From contig CM044308.1 of the NCBI GenBank assembly GCA_024291935.2, positions 119,066,501 to 119,130,500 on the forward strand: 64,000 nt of DNA, written 5' to 3'. This DNA is from Okapia johnstoni (taxonomy: Eukaryota > Chordata > Mammalia > Artiodactyla > Giraffidae). Under the pieces are notes generated by a model. It worked only from the letters and a program-made list of their open reading frames with translations. It did no database searches and was not told the DNA's origin. Shown one piece after another: positions 23,978 to 33,762 of this stretch; the stretch's first letter is position 1; every line of letters begins with the position of its first letter. The position numbers and the translations under genes are program-made.

Positions 23978-24196
23978 AAATTTTGCTGCTGCTTGGTCCC
24001 TCAGTCATGTCCGATTCTGCAGCCCCATGGACTGCCTGTCAAGCTCCTCTGCCCATGGAATTTTCTAGGCATGAATACTGGAGTGGGTTGCCATTTCCTG
24101 CTCCAGGGGATCTTCCTAACCCAGGAAGCATCAAACCTGTGTCTCCTGTGTCTCCTGCATTGGCAGGCAGATTCTTTACCACTAGCACCACCTGGA
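23978..24196 (-). mobile_element. Bov-tA SINE, antisense, missing its first bases
   Basis: Left end ttgctgctgcttggtccctc, body as for Bov-tA. At the right it stops at gcaccacctgg, about seven bases short of the usual end, where the young L1 begins. The two insertions therefore meet end to end, so the L1 may have removed the SINE terminus. Confidence 0.85.
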
Positions 24197-24219
24197 AAAT
24201 AAAACTCCTAGAGGAAAAC

Positions 24220-24388
24220 TGAGCAACTTCACTTTCACTTTTCCCTTTCATGCACTGGAGAAGGAAATGGCAACCCACTCCAGTATTCTTGCCTGGAGAA
24301 TCCCAGGGACGGCGGAGCCTGGTGGGCTGCCGTCTACGGGGTCGCACAGAGTCGGACACGACTAAAGCGACTTAGCAGCAGCAGCAGC
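24220..24388 (+). mobile_element. Bov-A2 SINE, 5'-truncated (second monomer), inside young L1
   Basis: Contains the linker actttcacttttccctttca and the second Bov-A monomer, ending in (cag)n. Flanked by agaggaaaac (24210-24219) and agagaaaaac (24389-24398), a 10-base duplication with one mismatch, and the L1 sequence continues across it. The insertion is therefore younger than the L1. Confidence 0.9.
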
Positions 24389-24461
24389 AGAGAAAAACAT
24401 AGGCAAAACACTCTCCGACATAAACCACAGCAGGATCCTCTATGACCCACCTCCCAGAATA

Positions 24462-25158
24462 TTGGAAATAAAAGCAAAAATAAACAAATGGGACCTAATT
24501 AAAATTAAAAGTGTTTGCACAACAAGGGAAACTATAAGCAAGGTGAAAAGACAGCCTTCAGAATGGGAGAAAATAATAGCAAATGAAGCAACGGACAAAG
24601 AATTAATCTCAAAAATATACAAGCAACTCCTGAAGCTCAATTCCAGAAAAATAAACGACCCAATCAAAAAGTGGGCCAAAGAACTAAACAGACATTTCTC
24701 CAAAGAAGACATACAATGGCTAACAAACACATGAAAGATGCTCAACATCACTCATAATCAGAGCAATGCAAATCAAAACCACAGTGAGGTACCATTTCAC
24801 GCCCGTCAGAATGGCTGCTATCCAAAAGTCTACAAGCAATAAATGCTGGAGAGGGTGTGGAGAAAACGGAACCCTCTTACACTGTTGTTGGGAATGCGAA
24901 CTAGTAGAGCCACTATGGAGAACAGTGTGGAGATTCCTTAAAAAACTGGGAATAGAACTGCCATATGACCCAGCAATCCCACTGCTGGACATACACACCG
25001 AGGAAACCAGACTTGAAAGAGACACATGTACCCCAGTGTTCTTTGCAGCACTGTTTATAATAGCCAGGACATGGAAGCAACCTAGATGTCCATCATCAGA
25101 CGAATGGATAAGGAAGCTGTGGGTACATATACACGATGGAATATTACTCAGCCATTAA
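24462..25158 (+). pseudogene. L1 ORF2 C-terminus, frameshifted
   Basis: Two open segments, 24462-24734 and 24766-25158, together cover the ORF2 C-terminal region. It ends in a Cys-rich motif in which the first part reads [14 protein letters not shown]. Compared with the copy at 31351, the frame is lost near 24720 (tggctaacaaacacatgaaag lacks bases present in the other copy). No activity is expected. Confidence 0.85.
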
Positions 25159-25717
25159 AAAGAATACATTTGAATCGGTTCTATTGAGATGGATGAAACT
25201 GGAGCCCATTATACAGAGTGAAGTAAGTCAAAAAGAAAAACACCAATACAGTATACTAATGCATATATATGAAATTTGAAAGATGGTAACGATAACCCTA
25301 TATGTAAGACAGAAAAAGAGACACAGATGCATAGAACAGTCTTATGGACTCTGTGGGATAAGGTGAGGGTGGGGCAATCTGAGAGAATAGCATTGAAACA
25401 TGTATATTATCATATGTGAAACAGAACGCTATTCCAGGTTGGATGCATGAGACAAATGCTCAGGGCTGGTGCAATGGGATGACCCAGAGGGATGGGATGG
25501 GGAGGGAGGTGGGAGGGGGGTTCAGGATGGGGAACACATGTAAACCCATGGCTGATTCATGTCAATGTATGGCAAAAACCACTACAATATTGTAAAGTAA
25601 TTAGCCCCAACTAAAATAAATTAATTAAAAAATAAATAAAATATGATTATCTTAAATCTTTCTTCTGTATACATTTATAACCACACGTATGGTTGTTGCT
25701 TTTTTCTTCAACTCTTA

Positions 25718-26046
25718 AAAATAAAAATTATTTATTTGTTTATGGCTGGGTTGGGTCTTTGTTACTGCACACATGCATTCTCTAGTTGTGGCGAGTGGAG
25801 GCTAAATCTCTAGCTGTGTTGTGTGGGCTTCTCATTGCAGTGGCTTCTCTTGTTGTAGAGCATGGGCTCTAGGGTGCATGAGTTCAGCAGTTGCAGCTTG
25901 TGGACCCTCAAGTGTGGGTTCAGTAATTGTGGTGCATGGGCTTAGTTGCCCTGCGGCATGTAGAATCTTCCCGGAGTAGGGATCGAACTCTTGTCCCCTA
26001 TTTTGACAGGCAGATTCTTAACCCCTGGACCACAAAAGAAGTCCTA
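25718..26046 (-). mobile_element. CHR-1-type long tRNA SINE, antisense
   Basis: Complement of a long CHR SINE: tail complement aaaattatttatttgtttat at the left, repeated gttgtggtgcatgggct-like units, and the tRNA-like head complement at the right. Flanked by a perfect 12-base duplication, cttcaactctta (25706-25717 and 26047-26058). Confidence 0.93.
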
Positions 26047-26324
26047 CTTCAACTCTTACACATGTTTTAGAAAATTCAAGAGGAAAAGGACAGCCTGTTA
26101 TATTTACTCACATTTTTGTTCACTGTATTTTTTCTTCCTTCCAGTATTCCAAAGTTCCTTCTTTTACTGTTTTCTTTGTCTTAGGAGAACTTCCTTTAGC
26201 TGTTCTCTTAAAGTAAGTCTGCTGGCAACAAGCTCTCCTTGTTGTTGTTCATCTGAGAAAGTCTTGATTTCCCCTTCTCTGGGTACAGGATTCAGGGTTG
26301 ACAGTTCTTCTCTATCAATACTCC

Positions 26325-26340
26325 AAAAAAAAAAAAAAAA
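26325..26340. repeat. Poly-A tract
   Basis: Uninterrupted run of A within the antisense L1M region. It is not attached to a recognisable SINE, so it is a simple expansion or the relic of one. Confidence 0.6.
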
Positions 26341-26545
26341 GTCAATTTCTTTTAGCCTCTGTGCATTTTTGATGATGAATCTGCTCTCATTTGAGGTGTT
26401 TTTAGGTGAACTAAACAGAACAGTGTGGTTTTTTTTCTGGCTGCGTTTAAGTTTTTTTGTCTTTAGTTTTCAGAAGTTACACTATGATGTTTCTTTTCGT
26501 GGGTGTCTTTGAGAGTGTCCTTTTAGGGGTTCATTCAGCTTCTTT

Positions 26546-26744
26546 GGTGGCTCAGACGGTAAAGAATCCTCCTGCAATGCATGAGACCGAGGTTTGATCC
26601 CTGGATTGGGAAGATCCCCTGAAGGGAAAGGCTATACCCACTCCAGTATTCTTGCCTGGAGTATTCAAATCATGGGTAGAGGAGCCTGGTGAGCTACAGT
26701 CTATGGGGTTGCAGAGTTGGACACGAATGAGCGACTAACACACA
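26546..26744 (+). mobile_element. Bov-tA SINE
   Basis: Sense Bov-tA, from ggtggctcagacggtaaaga to gacacgaatgagcgactaac. Flanked by cagcttcttt (26536-26545 and 26745-26754), which also overlaps the SINE's own first bases. The flanking antisense L1M rejoins correctly across the insertion. Confidence 0.92.
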
Positions 26745-27370
26745 CAGCTTCTTTAATGTGTAGATTTATGTCTCTTGCGAAATTTGGTTAGTTTTCAATC
26801 ACTGTTTTTTCAAATACTTTTTCACCCCCATCTTCTTTCCTCTCCCTTTCTGGCCCATTATTACCCAAATGTGAGGTCATTTAAAATAATCCCACAGATC
26901 CCTGAAATTCTGTTAATTTTTCAGTCTGTTTTCTCTATGTTGGTCAGACTAGGCAATTTCTGTTGTTCTTTTACAGTTTGCTGATTTGTTTTTACTGTCC
27001 CTCCATTCTGCTATTGAATCCACCCACTGAACTTTTTGATTTTATTGTATTAGATGTTGAAGGTACAGAATTTCCACTTGATTCTTCTTTACATCTTCTT
27101 TGATGAGAGTTTCTGTTTCATTGCTGAAGCTTTCTATTTGTTTCTTTTGTTTCTAGGATGGTCTTAAGTGCTCTGAGACATTTGTGTCATGGCATTAAAA
27201 AAAATCTTTCTCAGATCATTTAAACATCTTTGTCATCTTGGTGTTTGTGTCTATTGATTGTCTTTTTTTCATTCAGTTTGATATCTTCCAGATTCTTGGT
27301 ATGTCCAGTGATTTTCAATTTGAACCTGGGTATTTTCCTGAGATTTGGATCTTAAAACTGCTTTTGTGCT

Positions 27371-27562
27371 GTTTTTAAAGATTTCTTTTGATGTGGGCTA
27401 TTTTAAAACTCTTTGTTGAATTTGTCACAATATTGCTTCTGTTTTATGTTTTGGTTTTTTGGCCGCAAGGCATGTGGGATCTTCGTTCCCGACTAGCAGT
27501 CAAACTTGCACCCCCTGCATTGGAAGGCGAAGTCTTAACCACTGGACCTCCAGAGAAGTCCC
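27371..27562 (-). mobile_element. CHR-2-type SINE, long-tailed variant, antisense
   Basis: The left part, ttgaatttgtcacaatattg and cttctgttttatgttttgg, is the complement of the long 3' tail of this subfamily; the right part is the complement of the tRNA-like head (aaccactggacctccagaga). Related copies are at 35789-35904 and 50920-51119. Confidence 0.85.
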
Positions 27563-27953
27563 CAAACCTGTTGTTTTAACTGGCTTTCTTGACCCCACTG
27601 TGCAGGGGAAATTGGCCTTTGCTGGCTTGGGTGGTGGTAGAACTACAGTTTTTTCCTGTGGTGCCTGTCTAGAATAAAGCAGTTATTTTTCTAAAAGTCT
27701 CTGCCTTGCAAGGCTGCCCCTTTCCTATTCCCTTGGCTAGAGATCAGGCTTTTGTTCAGACTTCTTTTATTTTTTTTAACATTTCCATTGGAGTTTTTAG
27801 GTTGCCAGCTTCTTCAGCTCCAAGTCTGAGATATTTGAGGCAAAAAGAAACCCCGAGGATTTCTTTTTGTGTTATTCTTTGTGTCATGAAGGTCCTAGCC
27901 GTTCTGCTGCCTTTCTTCAACCCTTCAAAGTCTTATGTTTATTTTGTATGTAC

Positions 27954-28161
27954 AGTTGACCCTTGAACAATGTGGGCGTTAGGGGTACTTACCCTCCACA
28001 GAGTTGGAAATCCCTGTCCACAGTTCCCATTCTGCATCCACAGATTCAACTAACGTGGATTGCATAGTATTATAGTATTTACTGTTGGAAATTAAAAAAA
28101 TCCTGGTGAAAGTGGACCTGCCTAGTAGAAACATGTGTTTTTCAAGAGTCAGCTATAGTTC
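27954..28161 (+). mobile_element. Tigger-like MITE
   Basis: Starts with cagttgacccttgaacaa and ends with the approximate complement (ttcaagagtcagctatag), giving a diverged terminal inverted repeat of about 20 bases. Internal blocks such as atccacagattcaactaacg fit a pogo/Tigger-type non-autonomous element. Subfamily not assigned. Confidence 0.7.
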
Positions 28162-28187
28162 ATGCTCAGGGTTTTGTGTAGCAGATT

Positions 28188-28290
28188 GTACAGTATTGTA
28201 GTATTTACTGTTGGGGAAAAAAAAAAAAATCCCTGTTCAAAAGGACCCACTCCATCCACACTCCTGTTATTCAAGAGTCGCTGTAATTAA
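28188..28290 (+). mobile_element. Partial second copy of the MITE 3' half
   Basis: Repeats the order seen in the preceding element: cagtattgtagtatttactg, a poly-A run, then a region ending ttattcaagagtcgctgtaa. The 5' half is missing. It lies in direct orientation right after the first copy. Confidence 0.6.
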
Positions 28291-28303
28291 TATACAAGGG
28301 TTT

Positions 28304-28504
28304 GGCTTCTCTGGTGGCTCAGCTAGTAAAGAATCCACCTGCAATGTGGGAGACCTGGGTTCAACCCCTGGGTTGAGAAGATCCCCTGGAGAAGGGACTG
28401 GCTACCCACTCCAGTATTCTGGCCTGGAAGATTCCATGGCTATAGAGTCCGTGGGGTGGGTCGCAAAGCGTTGGACATGACTGAGCGACTTTCACTTTCA
28501 CTTG
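28304..28504 (+). mobile_element. Bov-tA SINE
   Basis: Sense copy from ggcttctctggtggctcagc to tgactgagcgactttcactt. The middle lacks the usual gaggagcctggtgggctac block, a small internal deletion near 28438-28450. Confidence 0.9.
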
Positions 28505-28588
28505 GTTGTGCTTAGGTAGAGAAACATACATCTACTCTATTTTCCATTAGTTTGTGCAATTTACTCAAATCTTTCAGGAAAAAAAAAA

Positions 28589-28602
28589 TATATATATATA
28601 TG
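28589..28602. repeat. (AT)n microsatellite
   Basis: Short TA repeat following an A-run, likely variable in length between individuals. Confidence 0.6.
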
Positions 28603-28647
28603 TGCATATTTCTGTCTGTATGTCAAAATACATTGTACGTCCCTGAT

Positions 28648-28722
28648 TTGGTATCAGGAATTAACAAGCTTTTTCTGTAAAGAGCCAAACAGTAAGTATG
28701 TTAGACTTTGAAGGTCATACTA
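28648..28722 (+). mobile_element. hAT-Charlie fragment
   Basis: aagctttttctgtaaagagc, caaacagtaagtatgttaga and ctttgaaggtcatac match the 5' end of MER1-like Charlie elements. Only about 75 bases remain. A larger related copy lies at 49727-50035 in the other orientation. Confidence 0.65.
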
Positions 28723-29815
28723 TAATGTTAGGTACATTTGGAACTTTCATTTCTTCCTTGCTTCCTTTTACTTCACCAGTATCCTTAGAGCATCATGTTC
28801 AGTATTACACAGATTTAAAGCCAGGCTAGGCATTTTGTGTACATTCAAGTAAGCTAAAATTTTGCCAATGTAATTTCTTGTTTTGAAACATGTTGCAAAA
28901 AACTGGGAGGGAAAAACATTGAGATATGGACGGCCATAGAACATGCCTTGACTGAGTATGAGGTGGGCCTTTTGTGAGGAATCTTAAGTCTTGCTAGGTC
29001 TGAGCACAGCTTTGCTTCCCCTCCATCTCTCTTTTCTGGTTCCATTCTTTTACAAATAGTATTTGTAGACCAATCTCTTCTCTGCTGAAGACCTTACTAG
29101 TAAATCTGTAGAGACCTCAAACTTGGGCTTCTCTGGAGCTGGTCTCTACAGAAAGAGGTAAAGATGAGCACAGAGCTCAGTAATCTGCTATGAGTTTCAT
29201 ATGGTAGGTGACGAGTTCCTGCCTTCATTTATAGTTCCTTTGTGTTCTGAATCTCTTGCAGTTGAAATGTCATCACTCAGGAATAAAGAGTGAAAAGTTC
29301 TTATAAAATAAAGAATCTATGCTTTCTCCAAGTCACTGTATAAATTCTCTCATAAACTGTTGCAAACTAGTACTAAGGACCCCAGAGAGTTATAGAAATG
29401 TTCAGTAATATTTACCAATTTGGCACTCGCTTCTCAAGATCCTGGTGCTACAATTTAGAAATGAATATTATTTGTTTCTAACCTGGCTTTCTTTTTTCTT
29501 ACTCCATTGTGATATTGCAAAATAAAAAAAGACCGTTTTTAAACTACCTTCCAAAAAGTTGACAGTTCTTGTGTTTGTCAATTGCTTTAATACTCTATAT
29601 ATTTTTAAATGGTTGCTTGGTTGGGAGTCTCTAGACACAACACTTCACACTAAGGAAGGCTGACAGTTAAGTGATGTGGAAGCCATTATCTCACCTTTGT
29701 GCTTGCAGGCTGTGGCCTCTTGCCTTTTCCTATTTCATAATAAATAGCATTAGCATTCAGGAACTTTTTAACACCTACTGAGGACAGGGTTTTTCTAATT
29801 CCATATAAGAGAGAA
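28723..29815. other. Unique sequence, nothing recognised
   Basis: Single-copy-looking DNA. A gggcttctctgg string at 29127 resembles a SINE start but nothing of the body follows. Confidence 0.4.
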
Positions 29816-29819
29816 TTTT

Positions 29820-31005
29820 AAAAATGAATGACTAAAATCTAACAAACATAGCATTAAAAAAGAAAGAGAACTATGTATCATTCTTACATTGAATTTAGAT
29901 CTATAAATATGAAGTATAATACCAACCAACCAAATTGAACATTACAGTAAAAGACTCATCAACCATGACCCAGTATGAATTATTGTCATATTAGAAGATC
30001 TTTTGTTGTAATATATAATACTAATTGGTCCAATAAGAGAATATGATCATCTTACTGGTTGCTGAAAGAGTATTTGATAAAACTCAGCATTTATTTATGA
30101 GATTTACTCTGAAATATGTAGGAATAGAAAGGTAAATTCTTCAAATACTAAGGAATAGCTAACTTAAACCAAGCACCAGCATCCTAGTCAATGCAGAATA
30201 CTGTCGTCATTCCGTCTAAAATCGTGAAGAAGGCAATCATGCTGTGACCATTATTATTTAATTACTCTAAAAATTCCAGACAATGCAGTAATATATAAAG
30301 CATTGTGAAAACAGATATTTACAAAACCAGCATTTACAGAAAATATAATTTTTTATACAATAAGATTTTTTTTAGAGAGAGACTTCAAGAACATCTTTTT
30401 AATGAGTTTACGGATCAGAGACTTAATTAATGTATAAAACATCCATACTCTTGCTGTGAAAGTGAAAGTTGCTCAGTCATGTCCAACCCTTTGCATCCCC
30501 ATGAACTGTGCAGTCCATGGAATTCTCCAGGCCAGAACACTGGAGAGGGTAGCTGTTCCCTTCTTCAGGGGATCTTCCCAACCCAGGGATCAAACCCAGG
30601 TCTCCCACATTGCAGGCGCATTCTTTACCAGCTGAGCCACAAGGGAAGCCCAACTCTTACTCTTTCTGTAAAACAGTAAAAAAACAATTAGACGATCTAG
30701 TTCTTTAAAAAATTTACTCCTGATAATACCAAAAAGTGTAAAATAGGAATAACCCTAAGAAGAAATACAGAAAATGTACAAAAAGAGGGGAAAAAGTGAG
30801 ACTCTTCAGTGTAATATAATTTACACTAATTAACAGTGCATGATGTTTCTGAAGAAGGAAATTGAGTATTGTAGAAAATGCAGTTATTCCAAAATTAGTT
30901 CAGAACTTTCTTACAATCCCAATAAAAATACCAGTAGTTGTTGTTTGAGTCTTAACATTCTATTTGAAAATATAAACAGGCAGGAATTGCTAAGATAATT
31001 TTTTT
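29820..31005 (+). mobile_element. Ancient L1-like ORF2 fragment, interrupted by Bov-tA
   Basis: Diverged sense L1 sequence: gctgaaagagtatttgataa, aactcagcatttatttatga (RT region) and later ttcttacaatcccaataaaa with attgctaagataa. Order and orientation are consistent across the SINE at 30456-30652. All frames are broken. Confidence 0.5.
30456..30652 (-). mobile_element. Bov-tA SINE, antisense
   Basis: From tgaaagtgaaagttgctcag to gccacaagggaagccc. A 9-base duplication with one mismatch, actcttgct (30447-30455) versus actcttact (30653-30661). The internal tgtagcccacc region is shortened. Confidence 0.9.
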
Positions 31006-31261
31006 GTCTTGGTAATGAATAGGAAATTTACTTCACAGTTTTATTGTGTGTGAAAATTTTCTAACTTATAGAAAAAGTTTAAATAAATATATAATGTAGC
31101 AAATATGTACATACTATCACTAGATTCAGCAGTTGCTAATATTGTGATCTCTTGCCACACAAAGTTGAACTTTAATTAGAAATGAATCAACCATGAGGCG
31201 CATTATAAAAGCAATATCAGGGACTTCCTGGAGCCCAGTGGTTAAGATTTCAGGCTTCCAC

Positions 31262-32804
31262 AGTCATCAAGACAGTGTGGTACTGGCACAAAGATAGAAA
31301 TATAGATCAATGGAACAAAATAGAAAGCCCAGAGATAAACCCACGCACCTATGGGTACCTTATCTTCGACAAAGGAGGCAAGAGTATACAATGGAGAAAA
31401 GACAATCTCTTTAACAAGTGGTGCTGGGAAAAACTGGTCAACCACTGGTAAAAGAATGAAACTAGAACACTTCCTAACACCATACACAAAAATAAACTCA
31501 AAATGGATTAAAGATCTAAACGTAAGACCAGAAACTATAAAACTCCTAGAGGAAAACATAGGCAAAACACTCTCCGACATAAATCACAGCAGGATCCTCC
31601 ATGACCCACCCCCCAGAATATTGGAAATAAAAGCAAAAATAAACAAATGGGACCTAATTAAAATTAAAAGCTTTTGCACAACAAAGGAAACTATGAGCAA
31701 GGTGAAAAGACAGCCTTCAGAATGGGAGACAATAATAGCAAACGAAGCAACAGACAAACAATTAATCTCAAAAATATACAAGCAACTCCTTCAGCTGAAT
31801 TCCAGAAAAATAAACGACCCAATCAAAAAATGGGCCAAAGAACTAAACAGACATTTCTCCAAAGAAGACATACAGATGGCTAACAAACACATGAAAAGAT
31901 GCTCAACATCACTCATTATTAGAGAAATGCAAATCAAAACCACAATGAGGTACCGTTACACACTAGTCAGAATGGCTGCTATCCAAAAGTCTACAAGCAA
32001 TAAATGCTGGAGAGGGTGTGGAGAAAAGGGAACCCTCTTACACTGTTGGTGGGAATGCAAACTAGTACAGCCACTATGGAGAACAGTGTGGAGATTCCTT
32101 AAAAAACTGGGACTAGAACTGCCATATGACCCAGCAATCCCACTGCTAGGCATACACACCGAGGAAACCAGAATTGAAAGAGACGCGTGTACCCCAATGT
32201 TCATCGCAGCACTGTTTATAATAGCCAGGACATGGAAGCAACCTAGATGTCCATCAGCAGACGAATGGATAAGGAAGCTGTGGTACATATACACAATGGA
32301 ATATTACTCAGCCATTAAAAAAATACATTTGAATCGGTTCTATTGAGATGGATGAAACTGGAGCCCATTATACAGAGTGAAGTGAGCCAGAAAGAAAAGC
32401 ACCAATACAGTATACTAATGCATGTATATGGAATTTGAAAGATGGTAATGGTAACCCTATATGAGAGACAGAATAAGAGACACAGATGCATAGAACAGTC
32501 TTGTGGAGTCTGAGGGAGAAGGTGAGGGTGGGACGTTCTGGGACAATAACATTGAAACATGTATATTGTCATATGTGAAGCGGAAAACCATTCCATGTTC
32601 TATGCATGGGACGGATGCTCAAGGATGGAGCGTTGGGATGACCCAGAGGGATGGGACGGGGAGGGAGGTGGGAGGAGGGTTCGGGAGGGGGAGCACATGT
32701 GAACCCATGGCTGATTCATGTCAATGTATGGCAAAAACTACTACAATATCGTAAAGTAATTAGCCCCCAACTAAAATAAATAAATTTATTAAAAAAAAAA
32801 AAAA
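31262..32804 (+). mobile_element. Young ruminant L1, 5'-truncated, inserted in CHR-2 SINE
   Basis: About 1.54 kb of the 3' end of an L1: ORF2 C-terminus, 3' UTR with its G-rich block (gggacggggagggaggtggg), and a poly-A tail at 32791-32806. A perfect duplication of the SINE, aagatttcaggcttccac, lies at 31244-31261 and 32805-32822; its first A merges with the tail. The left junction, gtt/aaga, resembles the L1 endonuclease site. Confidence 0.97.
31351..32346 (+). pseudogene. L1 ORF2 C-terminal remnant, 331 codons open
   Basis: Uninterrupted frame covering the C-terminal third of L1 ORF2 (N-terminal endonuclease and RT are lost by truncation). It has the Cys-rich motif [18 protein letters not shown] at about 32007-32060 and ends in MEYYSAIKK plus a short 3' extension. 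The first codons read out of the natural frame: the true frame upstream (tattcgaca side) differs, so a frameshift lies near 31350-31450. A young copy, not a host gene. Confidence 0.92.
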
Positions 32805-33005
32805 AAGATTTCAGGCTTCCACTGCAAGGGGTGAAGGTTTGGGCCCTCTTCAGAGACCTAAGATCTCACATGCCATGTGGCATAGCCAAAACAATTTTTT
32901 TAATAAAAAAATAAAAGCAATATCAGCTATAGACCCATTTCTTTCCTTTAAATTATAACTCCTCAGAAGAATTATCTACCCTTGGTATCATCAATTTCTG
33001 TGTTC

Positions 33006-33022
33006 ACACACACACACACATG
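33006..33022. repeat. (CA)n microsatellite
   Basis: About eight CA units within the ancient repeat. Confidence 0.6.
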
Positions 33023-33762
33023 CTCTCTCTTCCTTTAATGCCTTATTATACAAAATTTCACGTTTATGCAAACACAGAAGGAATAGCATTACAATCCCCC
33101 TGACAGTCAAATAACTTCAGCAAGTAAGAACTCGTGACCAAACTAGTTTCATATCTTACCCCACCAAATTATTTTGAAGCGAATTCCACACATTATATTA
33201 TTTCATCTGTAACTATATCTGCACATATTGCCAAAAAATGAACTTTTTAAAAGCAAAGTATTATCACTCCTGAAATAAATAATCAATAATTCTTTAGTAT
33301 CAAATTTCCAATTCATATTAAATTCTCTGAATATCTTGTTTTTAAAAACCCTGTTCCATAAGACCCATACATTGCAATTGGTTGCTATCTCATAAGATTC
33401 TCTTAAATTATAGAGTTCTCTTCCATCTCCTTTTGTCACTTCCCTACAGTCTTTGAAAAAACATTTATCCTGTAGTATTTCTCATCCCACAAATAGGAGT
33501 TTGCTGATTGTATCCCTGAAGTGTTCTTTTGTCCCTGAAATTTCCTGTGAATTGTTCATTAGATCTAGAAAATTGCTTAGATTGGATTTTATTTTTTGGC
33601 AAAAATACTTATTTTTTTATGAGTTTACATTGTTACGGGCACTTGAAAGGGACGTAATCTCCATTTTCAAGATAAAGTTTCATTTATATCAAATTTACCT
33701 CATTAATTATGTTTTTGTGTCTTCTGATGCCATACATGTCCTATCATAGACTGAGAATGGTG

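Larger units (their letters stand above)
24197..25640 (+). mobile_element. Young ruminant L1, 5'-truncated
   Basis: Begins at aaataaaactcctagagg and ends with the polyadenylation-side region cccaactaaaataaattaa. It includes the L1 3' UTR with its characteristic G-rich block near 25480-25530 (gggatggggagggaggtggg). It is very similar to the copy at 31262-32804. A Bov-A fragment is inserted at 24220-24388. No clear target duplication was found around this L1. Confidence 0.9.
23490..27945 (-). mobile_element. Long antisense L1M fragment, a host for multiple insertions
   Basis: On the minus strand this is one old L1, recognisable in pieces: 23490-23975, 25650-25717, 26047-26545, 26745-27370 and 27563-27945. 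Landmarks include agtctgctggcaacaagctc, gaaagtcttgatttcccctt, tgatgatgaatctgctctc and atgtgtagatttatgtctc. These pieces are separated by younger insertions, each listed separately. No open frame survives. The family is judged by eye; that it is L1 seems fairly sure. Confidence 0.6.
31221..32910 (+). mobile_element. CHR-2 SINE split by an L1
   Basis: The head (31221-31261, ggacttcctggagcccagtg) and body/tail (32823-32910, tgcaaggggtgaagg and catgccatgtggcatagcc, then an A/T-rich tail) are halves of one CHR-2 SINE. Outer target duplication, perfect over 16 bases: ataaaagcaatatcag at 31205-31220 and 32911-32926. Without the L1 and its duplication the SINE is about 130 bases, the expected size. 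Confidence 0.95.
31010..33762 (+). mobile_element. Ancient L1-like (L1ME-type) non-coding repeat holding a nested insertion
   Basis: The right part (33120-33700) matches a common old mammalian repeat, recognisable by caaattattttgaagcgaa, cttagattggattttatttt, ccctgaaatttcctgtgaat and agatctagaaaattgcttag. The left end, near 31080-31160, carries an earlier segment (gtacatactatcac, cagcagttgctaat). The CHR-2 SINE and L1 at 31205-32926 interrupt it. Family placement as L1ME-like is tentative, and the orientation is not certain. Confidence 0.5.

Noticed and set aside
25991..26512. 173-codon frame rich in Phe, Ser and Cys
   Set aside because: Antisense reading of a CHR SINE end and L1M; the low-complexity composition comes from T-rich DNA.
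29127..29138. SINE start (gggcttctctgg)
   Set aside because: Only 12 bases match; no SINE body follows.
31351..32346. 331-codon open frame as a host gene
   Set aside because: It is the C-terminal part of L1 ORF2 inside a 5'-truncated L1 with poly-A tail and target-site duplication.
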